A DNA stretch of 43,118 nucleotides from an uncultured Clostridia bacterium (lineage in GTDB: Bacteria > Bacillota > Clostridia > Christensenellales > Borkfalkiaceae). The DNA is taken from NCBI GenBank assembly GCA_930990665.1, contig CAKNQN010000014.1, positions 1 to 43,118 of the forward strand. The letters run 5' to 3'. The notes under the pieces are model-generated. The model did not search any database and was not told the origin of the DNA. It was given only the letters and a program-made list of their open reading frames with translations. The translations under genes were made by a program, and so were the position numbers. The first letter of the stretch is position 1, and each line of letters opens with the position of its first letter. Below, in pieces: positions 1 to 5,998 of the stretch.

Positions 1-19
1 AAAGCAAAACAGACGAAAA

Positions 20-146
20 CAGCCTGTTCCGTAGTGTGTTACACAAGCGGAGCAGGCTGCCGAATTTCGCAATGGCGAGGTACGCAAGTGGCAAGCCACT
101 TGCCGAGCGTTCCGCTCGCCTCGTTAGGGGAAATGCTTTCCCCTAA
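20..146 (+). other. oriT-like region: four consecutive hairpins
   Basis: Four inverted repeats follow one another just upstream of the mobilization genes. Arms are 20-31 with 48-59 (11 of 12 bp), 84-92 with 95-103 (9 bp perfect, 2-nt loop), 104-109 with 113-118 (6 bp) and 124-133 with 137-146 (10 bp perfect, 3-nt loop). Relaxases of the MOBP type nick next to an inverted repeat that the relaxase and MobC-type protein bind, and this is the expected place. The nick site cannot be assigned by eye. The last hairpin could instead serve as a terminator of an upstream gene, but it has no T tract. Confidence 0.55.
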
Positions 147-184
147 TACCCTTTGCAGGAACAATAAAAAATTGGGAGGAAAAA

Positions 185-511
185 ATTATCGAAAAGAAAG
201 TAAAGAGAAAAAGACCGATCACTTATTCCTTTCGCGTGTCGGAACAGGAACGGAAAATCATTGACGAGAAAGTAAAAACAAGCGGGTTGAACCGAACGGA
301 ATTTCTGATCAGAGCATTAACGAACAAGCCCGTAACCGTGATCGGGCAAGGCAGCGAACTGTTGTCAGAACTAAAACGACAGGGAAACAATCTCAACCAA
401 GCACTGCGAACAAGCTATTTGAAGCCGAGCGAAAAGCAAGAGATATTGTTCGCGGTCGCAGAGTGCAAGAGAGCATATCGCAAATTGCTTTCCGCGATCG
501 GGGGAAATTAA
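185..511 (+). CDS. mobC: MobC-like relaxosome accessory protein (ribbon-helix-helix)
   Basis: Short basic protein of a type found immediately before MOBP relaxases; it is expected to bind oriT and help the relaxase nick. The visible motif runs from TYSFRVSEQE through KTSGLNRTEFLIRAL, the beta strand and first helices of a ribbon-helix-helix fold, with a helical C-terminal half. The first conventional start is GTG at 236, but this would delete the beta strand that contacts DNA. The frame is open upstream to 128, and an ATT at 185 sits 5 nt after a GGGAGG ribosome-binding site, so I prefer the ATT start (108 residues). If GTG 236 is used the product is 91 residues. The stop is one base before the relaxase ATG, so the two are probably translationally coupled. 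Confidence 0.75.
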   Translation: MIEKKVKRKRPITYSFRVSEQERKIIDEKVKTSGLNRTEFLIRALTNKPVTVIGQGSELLSELKRQGNNLNQALRTSYLKPSEKQEILFAVAECKRAYRKLLSAIGGN

Positions 512-512
512 G

Positions 513-1562
513 ATGCCTTTATTAGCTGTCGCGGCAGGCAAAGCCATGCCGGATATGGCAATCGGTTACATTACCCGAAAGGATAAGGCGAAATACATCG
601 ACGTGCAAAACCTTTTCATAGACGAGGACTATTCTGCTCAGTTCAAAGAAACGGCGGCGAGGTTCGGGAAATATACGGACTACGACGAGAGAAAGTATTA
701 TCATTTCAAACTCTCCCCTGATCGTGCAGACCATACCGATCCGTTTAGGGTACAAGAGTACGCCAAAGCCTATGCGGAAAAAGCCTTCCCTGATTGTGAG
801 TGCGTAATTGCAACGCATACGGACACAAAGACCGTTCATGCTCATATCATTGTCAATGCCGTTCACCCGCTCACAGGAAGAAAATTGCGGTTTACGGAAA
901 GCAGATATACCAAACTCAAAGATATGGCGAACGAAATCGGAAGAAAGTTCGGGTTTTCAGAATTGGATTTTCGAAAAAAGGCGCAAAACAAACGAACTGC
1001 CGAAGAAACGCATATTATTCTGAAAGGCGGAACGAGTTGGAAGGAAGATTTGCGGGAGGTCATTGAAGAAGGAAAGCGCACGGCAACTTGCGAGAGCGAG
1101 TTTATAGCTCATCTTGCAAAATACGGGGTAAGCGTTACGAGGAACAAGACAGAATACTCCTACCTTCACCCCGAAAAGAAAAAGGCTATCCGAGGGCTGA
1201 AACTCGGACAAAATTATACGAAAAGCGAGGTATTAAATGTCATTGAAAAACATGGAAACAGGACAAACGGCAACACCGCTTGCGATGTTGCAGGAAATGA
1301 ACGAACAGGACAGACAGCATATCAAAACCGATTTGCTCAAAGAAGCGTTAGCGATATCGAACGAGAAATGCAACAAATTGATCGAGATGCAGAACAAGCT
1401 CATCGAGGAAATGCGGGCGAATATGGCGGTGACGGAGTACGATCTGACAACAACCGTGGACAAAGCGGTACGGGAAATCAAAACGGAAACCGCGAAAACA
1501 GAGAAACTCAACGAGAGCATCGGAATACAAGTCAAAAAGGCGGTTTCGACTTCTGTAAATGA
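513..1562 (+). CDS. MOBP-type relaxase / mobilization nuclease
   Basis: Nicks one strand at oriT and pilots the DNA during conjugative transfer. The N-terminal relaxase domain (about residues 1-150) has a candidate catalytic Tyr19 in AIGYITR, a His64 motif (YYHFKLSP) and the metal-binding signature THTDTKTVHAHIIVN with His102, Asp104, His109, His111 and Asn115. Residues 150-240 continue the family-specific domain. After about residue 240 the protein becomes a polar, low-complexity tail rich in Asn, Gly, Arg and Gln, exactly where another gene overlaps it in a different frame. Start ATG 513 follows mobC by one base. At 349 residues it is short to typical for mobilizable-element relaxases and appears intact. 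Confidence 0.88.
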   Translation: MPLLAVAAGKAMPDMAIGYITRKDKAKYIDVQNLFIDEDYSAQFKETAARFGKYTDYDERKYYHFKLSPDRADHTDPFRVQEYAKAYAEKAFPDCECVIATHTDTKTVHAHIIVNAVHPLTGRKLRFTESRYTKLKDMANEIGRKFGFSELDFRKKAQNKRTAEETHIILKGGTSWKEDLREVIEEGKRTATCESEFIAHLAKYGVSVTRNKTEYSYLHPEKKKAIRGLKLGQNYTKSEVLNVIEKHGNRTNGNTACDVAGNERTGQTAYQNRFAQRSVSDIEREMQQIDRDAEQAHRGNAGEYGGDGVRSDNNRGQSGTGNQNGNRENRETQREHRNTSQKGGFDFCK

Positions 1563-1758
1563 AATGAAAGCGGAAATGCTGATAAACGTGCGAGACACTC
1601 TATCCAAAACGCAGGAAGAAATCCGAAAGACCGAAAAAGAAATGGAACAGTTACGGGAGAATATCCGTTTCGAGAGCGGGGTTCGCAAATTCCTGCTGTG
1701 GCTGACACCTGCATTGCTTGTCGTGCAGACGATCGTACTTGCAATTTCATTGCTTTGA
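1237..1758 (+). CDS. MobB-like coiled-coil protein with C-terminal membrane anchor, overprinted on the relaxase gene
   Basis: A 173-residue protein whose first 326 bases lie inside the relaxase gene in another frame. Residues about 20-145 are almost continuous amphipathic coiled coil (heptad-rich, many Glu, Lys and Met). Residues about 152-173 form one hydrophobic segment ending the protein, so it is probably tail-anchored with the coil in the cytoplasm. A GAGG ribosome-binding site lies 7-8 nt before ATG 1237. RSF1010 similarly encodes MobB inside mobA in a second frame, and MobB there is membrane associated and aids transfer. The functional parallel is inference, not homology I can show. 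The overlap explains the low-complexity relaxase tail. Confidence 0.7.
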   Translation: MSLKNMETGQTATPLAMLQEMNEQDRQHIKTDLLKEALAISNEKCNKLIEMQNKLIEEMRANMAVTEYDLTTTVDKAVREIKTETAKTEKLNESIGIQVKKAVSTSVNEMKAEMLINVRDTLSKTQEEIRKTEKEMEQLRENIRFESGVRKFLLWLTPALLVVQTIVLAISLL

Positions 1759-1806
1759 ACACAACTGAATAATCGCTGAAAAGGAGAATAATGTTATCGG
1801 GCAAAA

Positions 1807-1995
1807 ATGTCGAGAAAGAAAAAGAACACCACAGGCATACCGGATTATGAGATCGACTCGCTCGCAAGAGCATTGCTGCCCGCCATTCAATCGCTCTTTG
1901 AAACGGAAGCCGGAAAAAGAGAGTTTGAAGAATGGAAGGCAGAAAGACAAAAACGACAACTGAATACAAAATTGAATAAGAAAGAGTCCTGTTGA
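1807..1995 (+). CDS. Small conserved mobilizable-element protein, function unknown
   Basis: A 62-residue charged protein (IDSLARALLPAIQSLFE, then a Glu/Lys/Arg-rich helix). Similar short proteins are, to my recollection, common beside relaxase genes in Firmicutes elements, but no function is known to me. ATG 1807 has no good ribosome-binding site of its own. An AAGGAG at 1781 instead serves ATG 1791, which opens a 19-codon frame ending at 1850 that overlaps the start. Translational coupling through that mini-frame is possible. It is the last plus-strand gene of the mobilization module, before a strong terminator. Confidence 0.5.
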   Translation: MSRKKKNTTGIPDYEIDSLARALLPAIQSLFETEAGKREFEEWKAERQKRQLNTKLNKKESC

Positions 1996-2124
1996 ATACA
2001 TAAGGACAGACCGCATAGACGGTATTTGAAAAAATCCGCAAAACACAGGCGGATTCTGAAAAAATAAAATAATATGTGAATTTCAGAAAGGTTGCGCCGA
2101 ATATCATAAACCTTGAACAACGGC

Positions 2125-2157
2125 AAAAGGGCTTGCGGAACATCCGCAAGCCCTTTT
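2125..2157. terminator. Bidirectional intrinsic terminator
   Basis: Perfect 14-bp stem (2125-2138 with 2144-2157), 5-nt loop, with A tract on one side and T tract on the other. It lies between the convergent mobilization genes and the cargo cassette and can serve both. The core AGGGCTTGCG stem recurs at 3582-3608. Confidence 0.85.
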
Positions 2158-2234
2158 ATCTTGTTCTATTGATAGATTATAACTTTTATACAATGAATTG
2201 AATAAAGCTCCATAGGTTGTAAGGATTCATTTAA

Positions 2235-3083
2235 TCATCTTGAATAATAAAAGTTTTTAGATATAGCCATTGAGTCTTTAAATCCTGCAAAATTTATATT
2301 TATTCCAACACCAGAAACGGAAAAACTAGGGTTAAACCAGCCAAAAGGGTCTTTATTATGAGTATAATTTACATTGATGGAGGTAGTATTCTGTCCGTTA
2401 TCTTGGTACATACGGCTTTGAGGCAATAAAGTAAATTCCGTTGTGCCTTTAACATCGGAAGGATAAACAGCTCCGGAATGCCCTCTTCCTGATAGGGCAG
2501 AAATGTCCGCAAGATAACCCATACCGCATTGTTCTAAAAGGGTGGGAGTCGTAGTTTCATGATCAACCTTCCATGAATTATTATAATCATAATAGCCATA
2601 ATCTTTATGATTGAAAGAATTACTTTTGAAGGTGAATACTGATGGGTCCCAATTTATTGCAATAGGATCTTGACGAGAAATTGCAGGTAATTTAGTCCAA
2701 TGATAGTTAAGGTAAACATAAGTTTCAATAATTCTATTTTTCTTCACTGAACTATCGTATTCTATATTGCTTATGTATGTTAAAGATAGAGTTAAATAAT
2801 CAGAGCCAATAGTACCTAAGGGTTGAATTTGATCAGGTGAGTGGCTTTCGGATAACCCTTTAATTATTTGTGTGCCTTGGTAACAGATCTTTTTATCGCA
2901 TAAATCAGAATAAAGATTTTGTATTTCTTCCTCTATCAATGAATCTAAATATGATTGAGGAATACCTTGATTTATAAGATACTGTTCCATGTCGAGAACG
3001 GTTAATTCATTAGCAAAAACAGGTAGGCAACCTATAGATAGAATGGTGACGACTAAAAGAAAAAATGATATTACTTTTTTCAT
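2235..3083 (-). CDS. Secreted protein of unknown function, element cargo
   Basis: A 282-residue protein with an N-terminal signal peptide (MKKV, hydrophobic core to about residue 20, cleavage likely after VFA about residue 24). The mature part starts with a helical stretch (about 27-75), then becomes rich in Tyr, Asn, Ser and Thr with alternating patterns that suggest beta structure. Only a few cysteines are present and there is no membrane anchor. I recognise no catalytic motif. A GGAGAA ribosome-binding site precedes ATG 3083. The stop codon of the upstream 55-residue membrane protein overlaps this site, so the two form a tight operon. Base composition is clearly more AT-rich than the neighbouring chromosome, in keeping with horizontal acquisition. 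Possible roles include a secreted toxin, a surface factor or a bacteriocin-like product; none is supported by motif. Confidence 0.75.
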   Translation of the reverse strand: MKKVISFFLLVVTILSIGCLPVFANELTVLDMEQYLINQGIPQSYLDSLIEEEIQNLYSDLCDKKICYQGTQIIKGLSESHSPDQIQPLGTIGSDYLTLSLTYISNIEYDSSVKKNRIIETYVYLNYHWTKLPAISRQDPIAINWDPSVFTFKSNSFNHKDYGYYDYNNSWKVDHETTTPTLLEQCGMGYLADISALSGRGHSGAVYPSDVKGTTEFTLLPQSRMYQDNGQNTTSINVNYTHNKDPFGWFNPSFSVSGVGININFAGFKDSMAISKNFYYSR

Positions 3084-3094
3084 GAATTATTCTC

Positions 3095-3262
3095 CTAATT
3101 ATTTTTGAATATGGCATAGCAAGCGATTATTAAGCCGATAAAGACACAACCTATGGAAAAATATAAAAACCATGGCGAATTAGTTGCCGATGAAATAATT
3201 GAACAAGTAATTGAAGCAGTAATGATAATTAAACTAAATAACAATAATTTTAGAGCTTTCAA
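3095..3262 (-). CDS. Small membrane protein (55 residues), partner of the secreted cargo protein
   Basis: Reads from TTG at 3262 to TAG at 3095-3097, with a GGGGAG ribosome-binding site at 3273-3278. The product has two hydrophobic segments (about residues 4-26 and 30-50) separated by a short polar turn (SATNSPW), ending in a basic/polar tail. The first segment might alternatively be a signal sequence. Its stop overlaps the ribosome-binding site of the secreted-protein gene, indicating translational coupling. Small two-helix membrane proteins paired with a secreted product are often immunity or export helpers, but that is only inference here. A strong promoter lies 35 bases upstream. Confidence 0.6.
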   Translation of the reverse strand: MKALKLLLFSLIIITASITCSIISSATNSPWFLYFSIGCVFIGLIIACYAIFKNN

Positions 3263-3296
3263 AATAGTGTTTCTCCCCTAAAAATTTATATATAAA

Positions 3297-3325
3297 AGTA
3301 TAACATAGTTTTATTGAATTGTCAA
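3297..3325 (-). promoter_or_regulatory. Sigma-A promoter of the cargo operon
   Basis: On the minus strand TTGACA (3320-3325), a 17-nt spacer and TATACT (3297-3302): a near-consensus vegetative promoter directing the 55-residue and 282-residue protein genes. Confidence 0.85.
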
Positions 3326-3354
3326 CCTAAATTTTATTTTGAGTTGACAATTCA
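3315..3354. repeat. 12-bp inverted repeat overlapping the cargo -35 box (operator candidate)
   Basis: TGAATTGTCAAC at 3315-3326 is repeated as its exact reverse complement at 3343-3354 with a 16-nt gap. One arm contains the -35 box of the cargo promoter; the other contains a TTGACA pointing the opposite way. It may bind a dimeric or tetrameric repressor. No repressor gene is visible nearby. Confidence 0.5.
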
Positions 3355-3619
3355 TACTTAGAAAACTAAACAATGCTTGATATTATTAAGTTGATTTGTC
3401 GACCTCATAATTTGTTATCTTTATCAAATTCGCAAACAAATGTTTCCGAAACGCAATGTCAATATTACTGAAAAACATTTTTTACGCTTTCAACAATCGT
3501 AACAGATTAAGACCTTTTATATTAATTTAGAAATCATTTATCTTTATCACAAACAAAGCATCAAAGTATATATCAAGTGGTAGGGCTTGCGAAAATTCCG
3601 CAAGCCCTGTTACTTTATT
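3355..3619. other. AT-rich non-coding stretch of the element
   Basis: No convincing gene on either strand: frames are short and lack ribosome-binding sites. It contains the second copy of the AGGGCTTGCG hairpin near its right end and otherwise only AT-rich sequence. Confidence 0.5.
3582..3608. terminator. Hairpin, second copy of the element's terminator stem
   Basis: 10-bp stem AGGGCTTGCG (3582-3591) with its complement (3599-3608), loop of 7 nt. Same stem sequence as the terminator at 2125-2157, with a weaker T tract. The two copies bracket the cargo cassette. Confidence 0.55.
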
Positions 3620-3683
3620 GTAAATCCGAAAATAAAAAAGTAAATCCGAACCAATCACCCGTGATGAGTAAAAAGTTCGGATT
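3620..3683. repeat. Short direct and inverted repeats beside the tRNA attachment end
   Basis: GTAAATCCGAA occurs at 3620-3630 and again at 3640-3650 (20-bp period). AATCCGAAC at 3643-3651 has its exact reverse complement at 3675-3683, enclosing an inner ATCAC/GTGAT hairpin. Placed within 75 bp of the tRNA 3' end, these resemble arm-type recombinase sites, or a hairpin after the tRNA. Confidence 0.4.
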
Positions 3684-3692
3684 ATACCCTTT

Positions 3693-3769
3693 TGGTGCGC
3701 CTTAAGGAGCTCGAATCCCTAACCTTTGGTTCCGTAGACCAACGCTCTATCCAATTGAGCTAAAGGCGC
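3693..3769 (-). tRNA. tRNA-Arg (anticodon ACG)
   Basis: Complete cloverleaf on the minus strand: acceptor stem GCGCCTT/AAGGCGC, D stem GCTC/GAGC, anticodon stem TTGGT/ACCAA with loop CTACGGA giving anticodon ACG, T stem AGGGA/TCCTT with loop TTCGAGC, discriminator A and an encoded CCA (3693-3695). A34 would be read as inosine for CGN codons. Its 3' end abuts the mobile element and is the likely attachment site. Confidence 0.95.
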
Positions 3770-3828
3770 ATGTTCGTTTTACAAAAAACCGCGCATTGCG
3801 CACAGCTCTTCATAAAACAGCATTTATT

Positions 3829-3856
3829 AGTATATCATTTTTTATAAATTTGTCAA
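3829..3856 (-). promoter_or_regulatory. Promoter of tRNA-Arg
   Basis: Minus strand TTGACA (3851-3856), 16-nt spacer, TATACT (3829-3834), about 60 bases upstream of the tRNA 5' end. Confidence 0.75.
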
Positions 3857-4015
3857 TGATTTTTGCCTTCGTACACGTATTTCTGTAAATTTTTTTCGTT
3901 TATAAACAGATGTTTGCCTTTTTGTTGATAATTTTTTTTAACCTCCTCGCTATTTGTACAAAAGTTGTAAAATAAATGCCCATTTACGTTCAAAATTGAT
4001 TTTTTGTGCATAAAT

Positions 4016-4115
4016 TGTGGATAACTTTTCTTGACCTTTCCTCGTTCCCCTGCTACTTCCCCGCATATCCCCCTGATTTGTGTGTATAACTCCGAGTTAT
4101 CCACACTTATCCACA
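4016..4115. other. Cluster of four DnaA-box matches
   Basis: TTATCCACA occurs exactly at 4097-4105 and 4107-4115, as its reverse complement at 4016-4024, and a TTATACACA-type match as reverse complement at 4081-4089. The region 3770-4173 has no supported gene and is AT-rich. Such clusters bind DnaA at origins, at titration sites or at DnaA-regulated promoters. A replication origin here is doubtful, because the ribosomal-protein genes to the right would then be transcribed against the fork. Confidence 0.6.
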
Positions 4116-4173
4116 GACTTTCGCACAATTTCCCTTTCAGATCATTATTTTTCTAAAATTGCGCTTAAAACGG

Positions 4174-4202
4174 TTGCAATTTATTTTTGAACCTGCTATA
4201 AT
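4174..4202 (+). promoter_or_regulatory. Promoter of the DUF1858 gene
   Basis: TTGCAA (4174-4179), 17-nt spacer ending in TGC (extended -10), TATAAT (4197-4202). The promoter begins about 60 bases after the last DnaA-box match. Confidence 0.8.
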
Positions 4203-4264
4203 AGAAAAACAAAAAGGCGGCCGTCATATCCGGCGGGCGCACCGATTTTTGGAGGAGATTTTAT

Positions 4265-4465
4265 ATGGCTAAAATTACGGCAGATACACTTATTATGGAT
4301 TGTCTGAAACTCAACCCCGACTCAGCGGAGATCCTGATGTCTTACGGGATGCACTGCCTCGGCTGTGCGATGGCACACGGCGAAACCATCGGGGAAGCGG
4401 TGAGTGTGCACGGCAACGACCTGGAAGAATTGCTCGAAAAGCTGAATGCGGGCGTTCGCGAATAA
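4265..4465 (+). CDS. DUF1858-domain redox-disulfide protein
   Basis: A 66-residue protein matching the DUF1858 family (hybrid-cluster-protein-associated redox disulfide domain). It is about the length of the domain alone. The conserved pattern is an N-terminal helix (ITADTLIMDCLKLNP), then a CxxC motif in HCLGCAMAHGET and a helix ending in LEELLEKLN. The CxxC is thought to be redox active in anaerobes, but the partner is unknown. A GGAGGAG ribosome-binding site at 4252 and a good promoter precede ATG 4265. A terminator follows directly, so it is transcribed alone. Confidence 0.85.
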   Translation: MAKITADTLIMDCLKLNPDSAEILMSYGMHCLGCAMAHGETIGEAVSVHGNDLEELLEKLNAGVRE

Positions 4466-4470
4466 TGAAA

Positions 4471-4498
4471 AAAACGGCGGGCAATTCCGCCGTTTTTT
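4471..4498 (+). terminator. Intrinsic terminator after the DUF1858 gene
   Basis: 10-bp perfect stem (4471-4480 with 4487-4496), 6-nt loop, T6 run at 4493-4498. Confidence 0.85.
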
Positions 4499-4535
4499 AT
4501 TTTCAGCATCCGAACGGTAAGCGGGAGGCAATGAC

Positions 4536-5267
4536 ATGGAAGATCTCGAAAAAAACATTGAAAAGCTGCAGGAACTTCTCCGCAAGGCTAAGCGGGCCGT
4601 TTTTTTCGGCGGGGCGGGCGTGAGCACGGAGAGCGGCATCCCCGACTTCCGGTCGCAGGACGGGCTATATCATCAGAAATACAAATTTCCGCCCGAAACC
4701 ATTCTGTCGCATACCTTTTTTATGCGGCATACCGATGAATTTTACGAATTCTACCGCGAAAAGATGCTTTGCCTCGACGCCCTTCCCAACGCCGCGCACA
4801 AAAGGCTTGCGCAATGGGAAAAGGAGGGTAAGATCGCCGCGGTGATCACCCAGAACATCGACGGGCTGCACCAGAAAGCGGGCAGCCAGAACGTGCTCGA
4901 ACTGCACGGCAGCATCTGGCGCAACCGCTGTATGCGCTGCGGAAAGCAATATTCCGCCGAAAGCATTGCCGAAAGCTCGGGCGTACCGCATTGCAGCTGC
5001 GGCGGCATCATCAAACCCGACGTCGTGCTCTACGAAGAGCCCCTCGACGACGCTGTCGTCGAACGCTCCATACGCGCGATCCGCGAAGCGGATCTTCTGA
5101 TCGTGGGCGGCACTTCGCTGAATGTCTATCCCGCAGCCTCCCTTATCGACTTTTTTCACGGCGACAACACCGTCGTGATCAACCGCGGCACCCCCGCCAA
5201 AGAGATGGGCGGCGTTCTGTTCATCGACGGTAAGATCGGCGAAGTCTTTTCCCGCGTCCATATCTGA
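4536..5267 (+). CDS. cobB: NAD-dependent protein deacylase (sirtuin, SIR2 family)
   Basis: Removes acyl groups from lysine side chains using NAD+, yielding nicotinamide and O-acyl-ADP-ribose, in the cytoplasm. All family motifs are present in 243 residues: NAD-binding GAGVSTESGIPDFRS (about 26-40), TQNIDGLH (105-112), catalytic His124 in LELHGS, four zinc-binding cysteines (132, 135, 153, 155) and GGTSLNVYPA (191-200). Length is normal for a bacterial sirtuin. ATG 4536 lies 7 nt after GGGAGG; the ATG at 4531 is out of frame. It follows the DUF1858 terminator and is convergent with rplL. Confidence 0.93.
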   Translation: MEDLEKNIEKLQELLRKAKRAVFFGGAGVSTESGIPDFRSQDGLYHQKYKFPPETILSHTFFMRHTDEFYEFYREKMLCLDALPNAAHKRLAQWEKEGKIAAVITQNIDGLHQKAGSQNVLELHGSIWRNRCMRCGKQYSAESIAESSGVPHCSCGGIIKPDVVLYEEPLDDAVVERSIRAIREADLLIVGGTSLNVYPAASLIDFFHGDNTVVINRGTPAKEMGGVLFIDGKIGEVFSRVHI

Positions 5268-5477
5268 CCGCAGCACGCCGCAGATCGTCCGATTCCCCCA
5301 GCGGCACAGAAACCCGCCTCGCGCCTTTTTTCCGTCCGGCACCCCCCTTAAGCGCCCGAAAAATCCATTGTATGGGCAGGTCAAGATGTGCACCGATGTC
5401 TGCGCGCGAAAACCAATGTATGAAAAGGCCGGGTTTGTTTTTGGAGACAGGCAAGGATACCGACAAATCTGAAATAT

Positions 5478-5509
5478 AAAAAAATGCGGGGCGGCATTTG
5501 CCGCCCCGC
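5478..5509 (-). terminator. Terminator after rplL
   Basis: Perfect 11-bp GC-rich stem (5486-5496 with 5499-5509) whose minus-strand transcript runs into seven U residues (5478-5484). A T run on the other side means it can also end sirtuin transcription. Confidence 0.9.
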
Positions 5510-5527
5510 GATTTTTTGCGAGAGTGA

Positions 5528-5902
5528 TTACTCCATGACCGCCGTAGCGCCGGCTTCTTTCATGCGGGCAACGATCTTCTCGGCCTCTTCCTTGTTGACA
5601 CCCTCTTTGATGGTGCCCAGGGACTCGACGAGCGCTTTCGCTTCGGCAAGGCCCAAAGAAGTGAACTCGCGGACAGCCTTGATGACCTCGATCTTCTTGG
5701 CACCGATGTCTTTGAGTTTGACGTTGAACTCCGTCTTCTCCTCTTCTGCGGGAGCAGCAGCGCCGGCTGCGGGAGCAGCGGCAACCGCAACGGGAGCAGC
5801 GGCGCTCACGCCGAACTCCTCTTCCAAAGCCTTCACGAGCTCGTTGAGCTCGACAACCGTCATACCTTTGATCTCTTCGATGAACTTAGCGATATCTGCC
5901 AT
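5528..5902 (-). CDS. rplL: 50S ribosomal protein L7/L12
   Basis: Stalk protein that recruits translation GTPases. The 124 residues show the N-terminal dimerisation helix region, an Ala/Pro-rich hinge (about 33-55) and the conserved C-terminal domain ([20 protein letters not shown]). Ribosome-binding site GGAGG precedes ATG 5902. It is downstream of rplJ in the L10 operon and is followed by a strong terminator. rpoB, which usually follows rplL, is not here. Confidence 0.98.
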   Translation of the reverse strand: MADIAKFIEEIKGMTVVELNELVKALEEEFGVSAAAPVAVAAAPAAGAAAPAEEEKTEFNVKLKDIGAKKIEVIKAVREFTSLGLAEAKALVESLGTIKEGVNKEEAEKIVARMKEAGATAVME

Positions 5903-5998
5903 TTTCGTATTCCTCCAGAATTTTTTAATATATTTTTCCGACCGTTTTTTACGCTGCGGCGGAACAGCGGCGGCTTGCGCCGCATTCGGAAAGGCGGG

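Larger units (their letters stand above)
1..3692. mobile_element. Integrative mobilizable element, right part (left end outside window)
   Basis: The segment holds an oriT-like hairpin array, a MobC-like protein, a MOBP relaxase, an overlapping membrane protein and a cargo cassette. It ends exactly at the 3' end of a tRNA-Arg gene, a classic target for tyrosine-recombinase integration. It is more AT-rich than the ribosomal-protein block that follows. No type IV secretion genes and no integrase are visible, so I infer a mobilizable rather than a self-conjugative element, cut by the left window edge. The second attachment site, expected to repeat the tRNA 3' end, would be outside the window. A larger conjugative element cannot be excluded. 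Confidence 0.7.

Noticed and set aside
34-264. 76-codon plus-strand frame over the oriT-like hairpins
   Set aside because: Overlaps the hairpin array and the mobC start, with no protein-like pattern.
4016-4115. DnaA-box cluster as the chromosomal replication origin
   Set aside because: dnaA and dnaN are not adjacent, and the ribosomal block and most other genes to the right would be head-on with a fork leaving this point. Kept only as a DnaA-binding locus.
3853-4128. 91-codon minus-strand frame over the DnaA-box cluster
   Set aside because: Starts with TTG, weak ribosome-binding context, sequence composition set by the DnaA boxes and AT-rich DNA; no recognisable domain.
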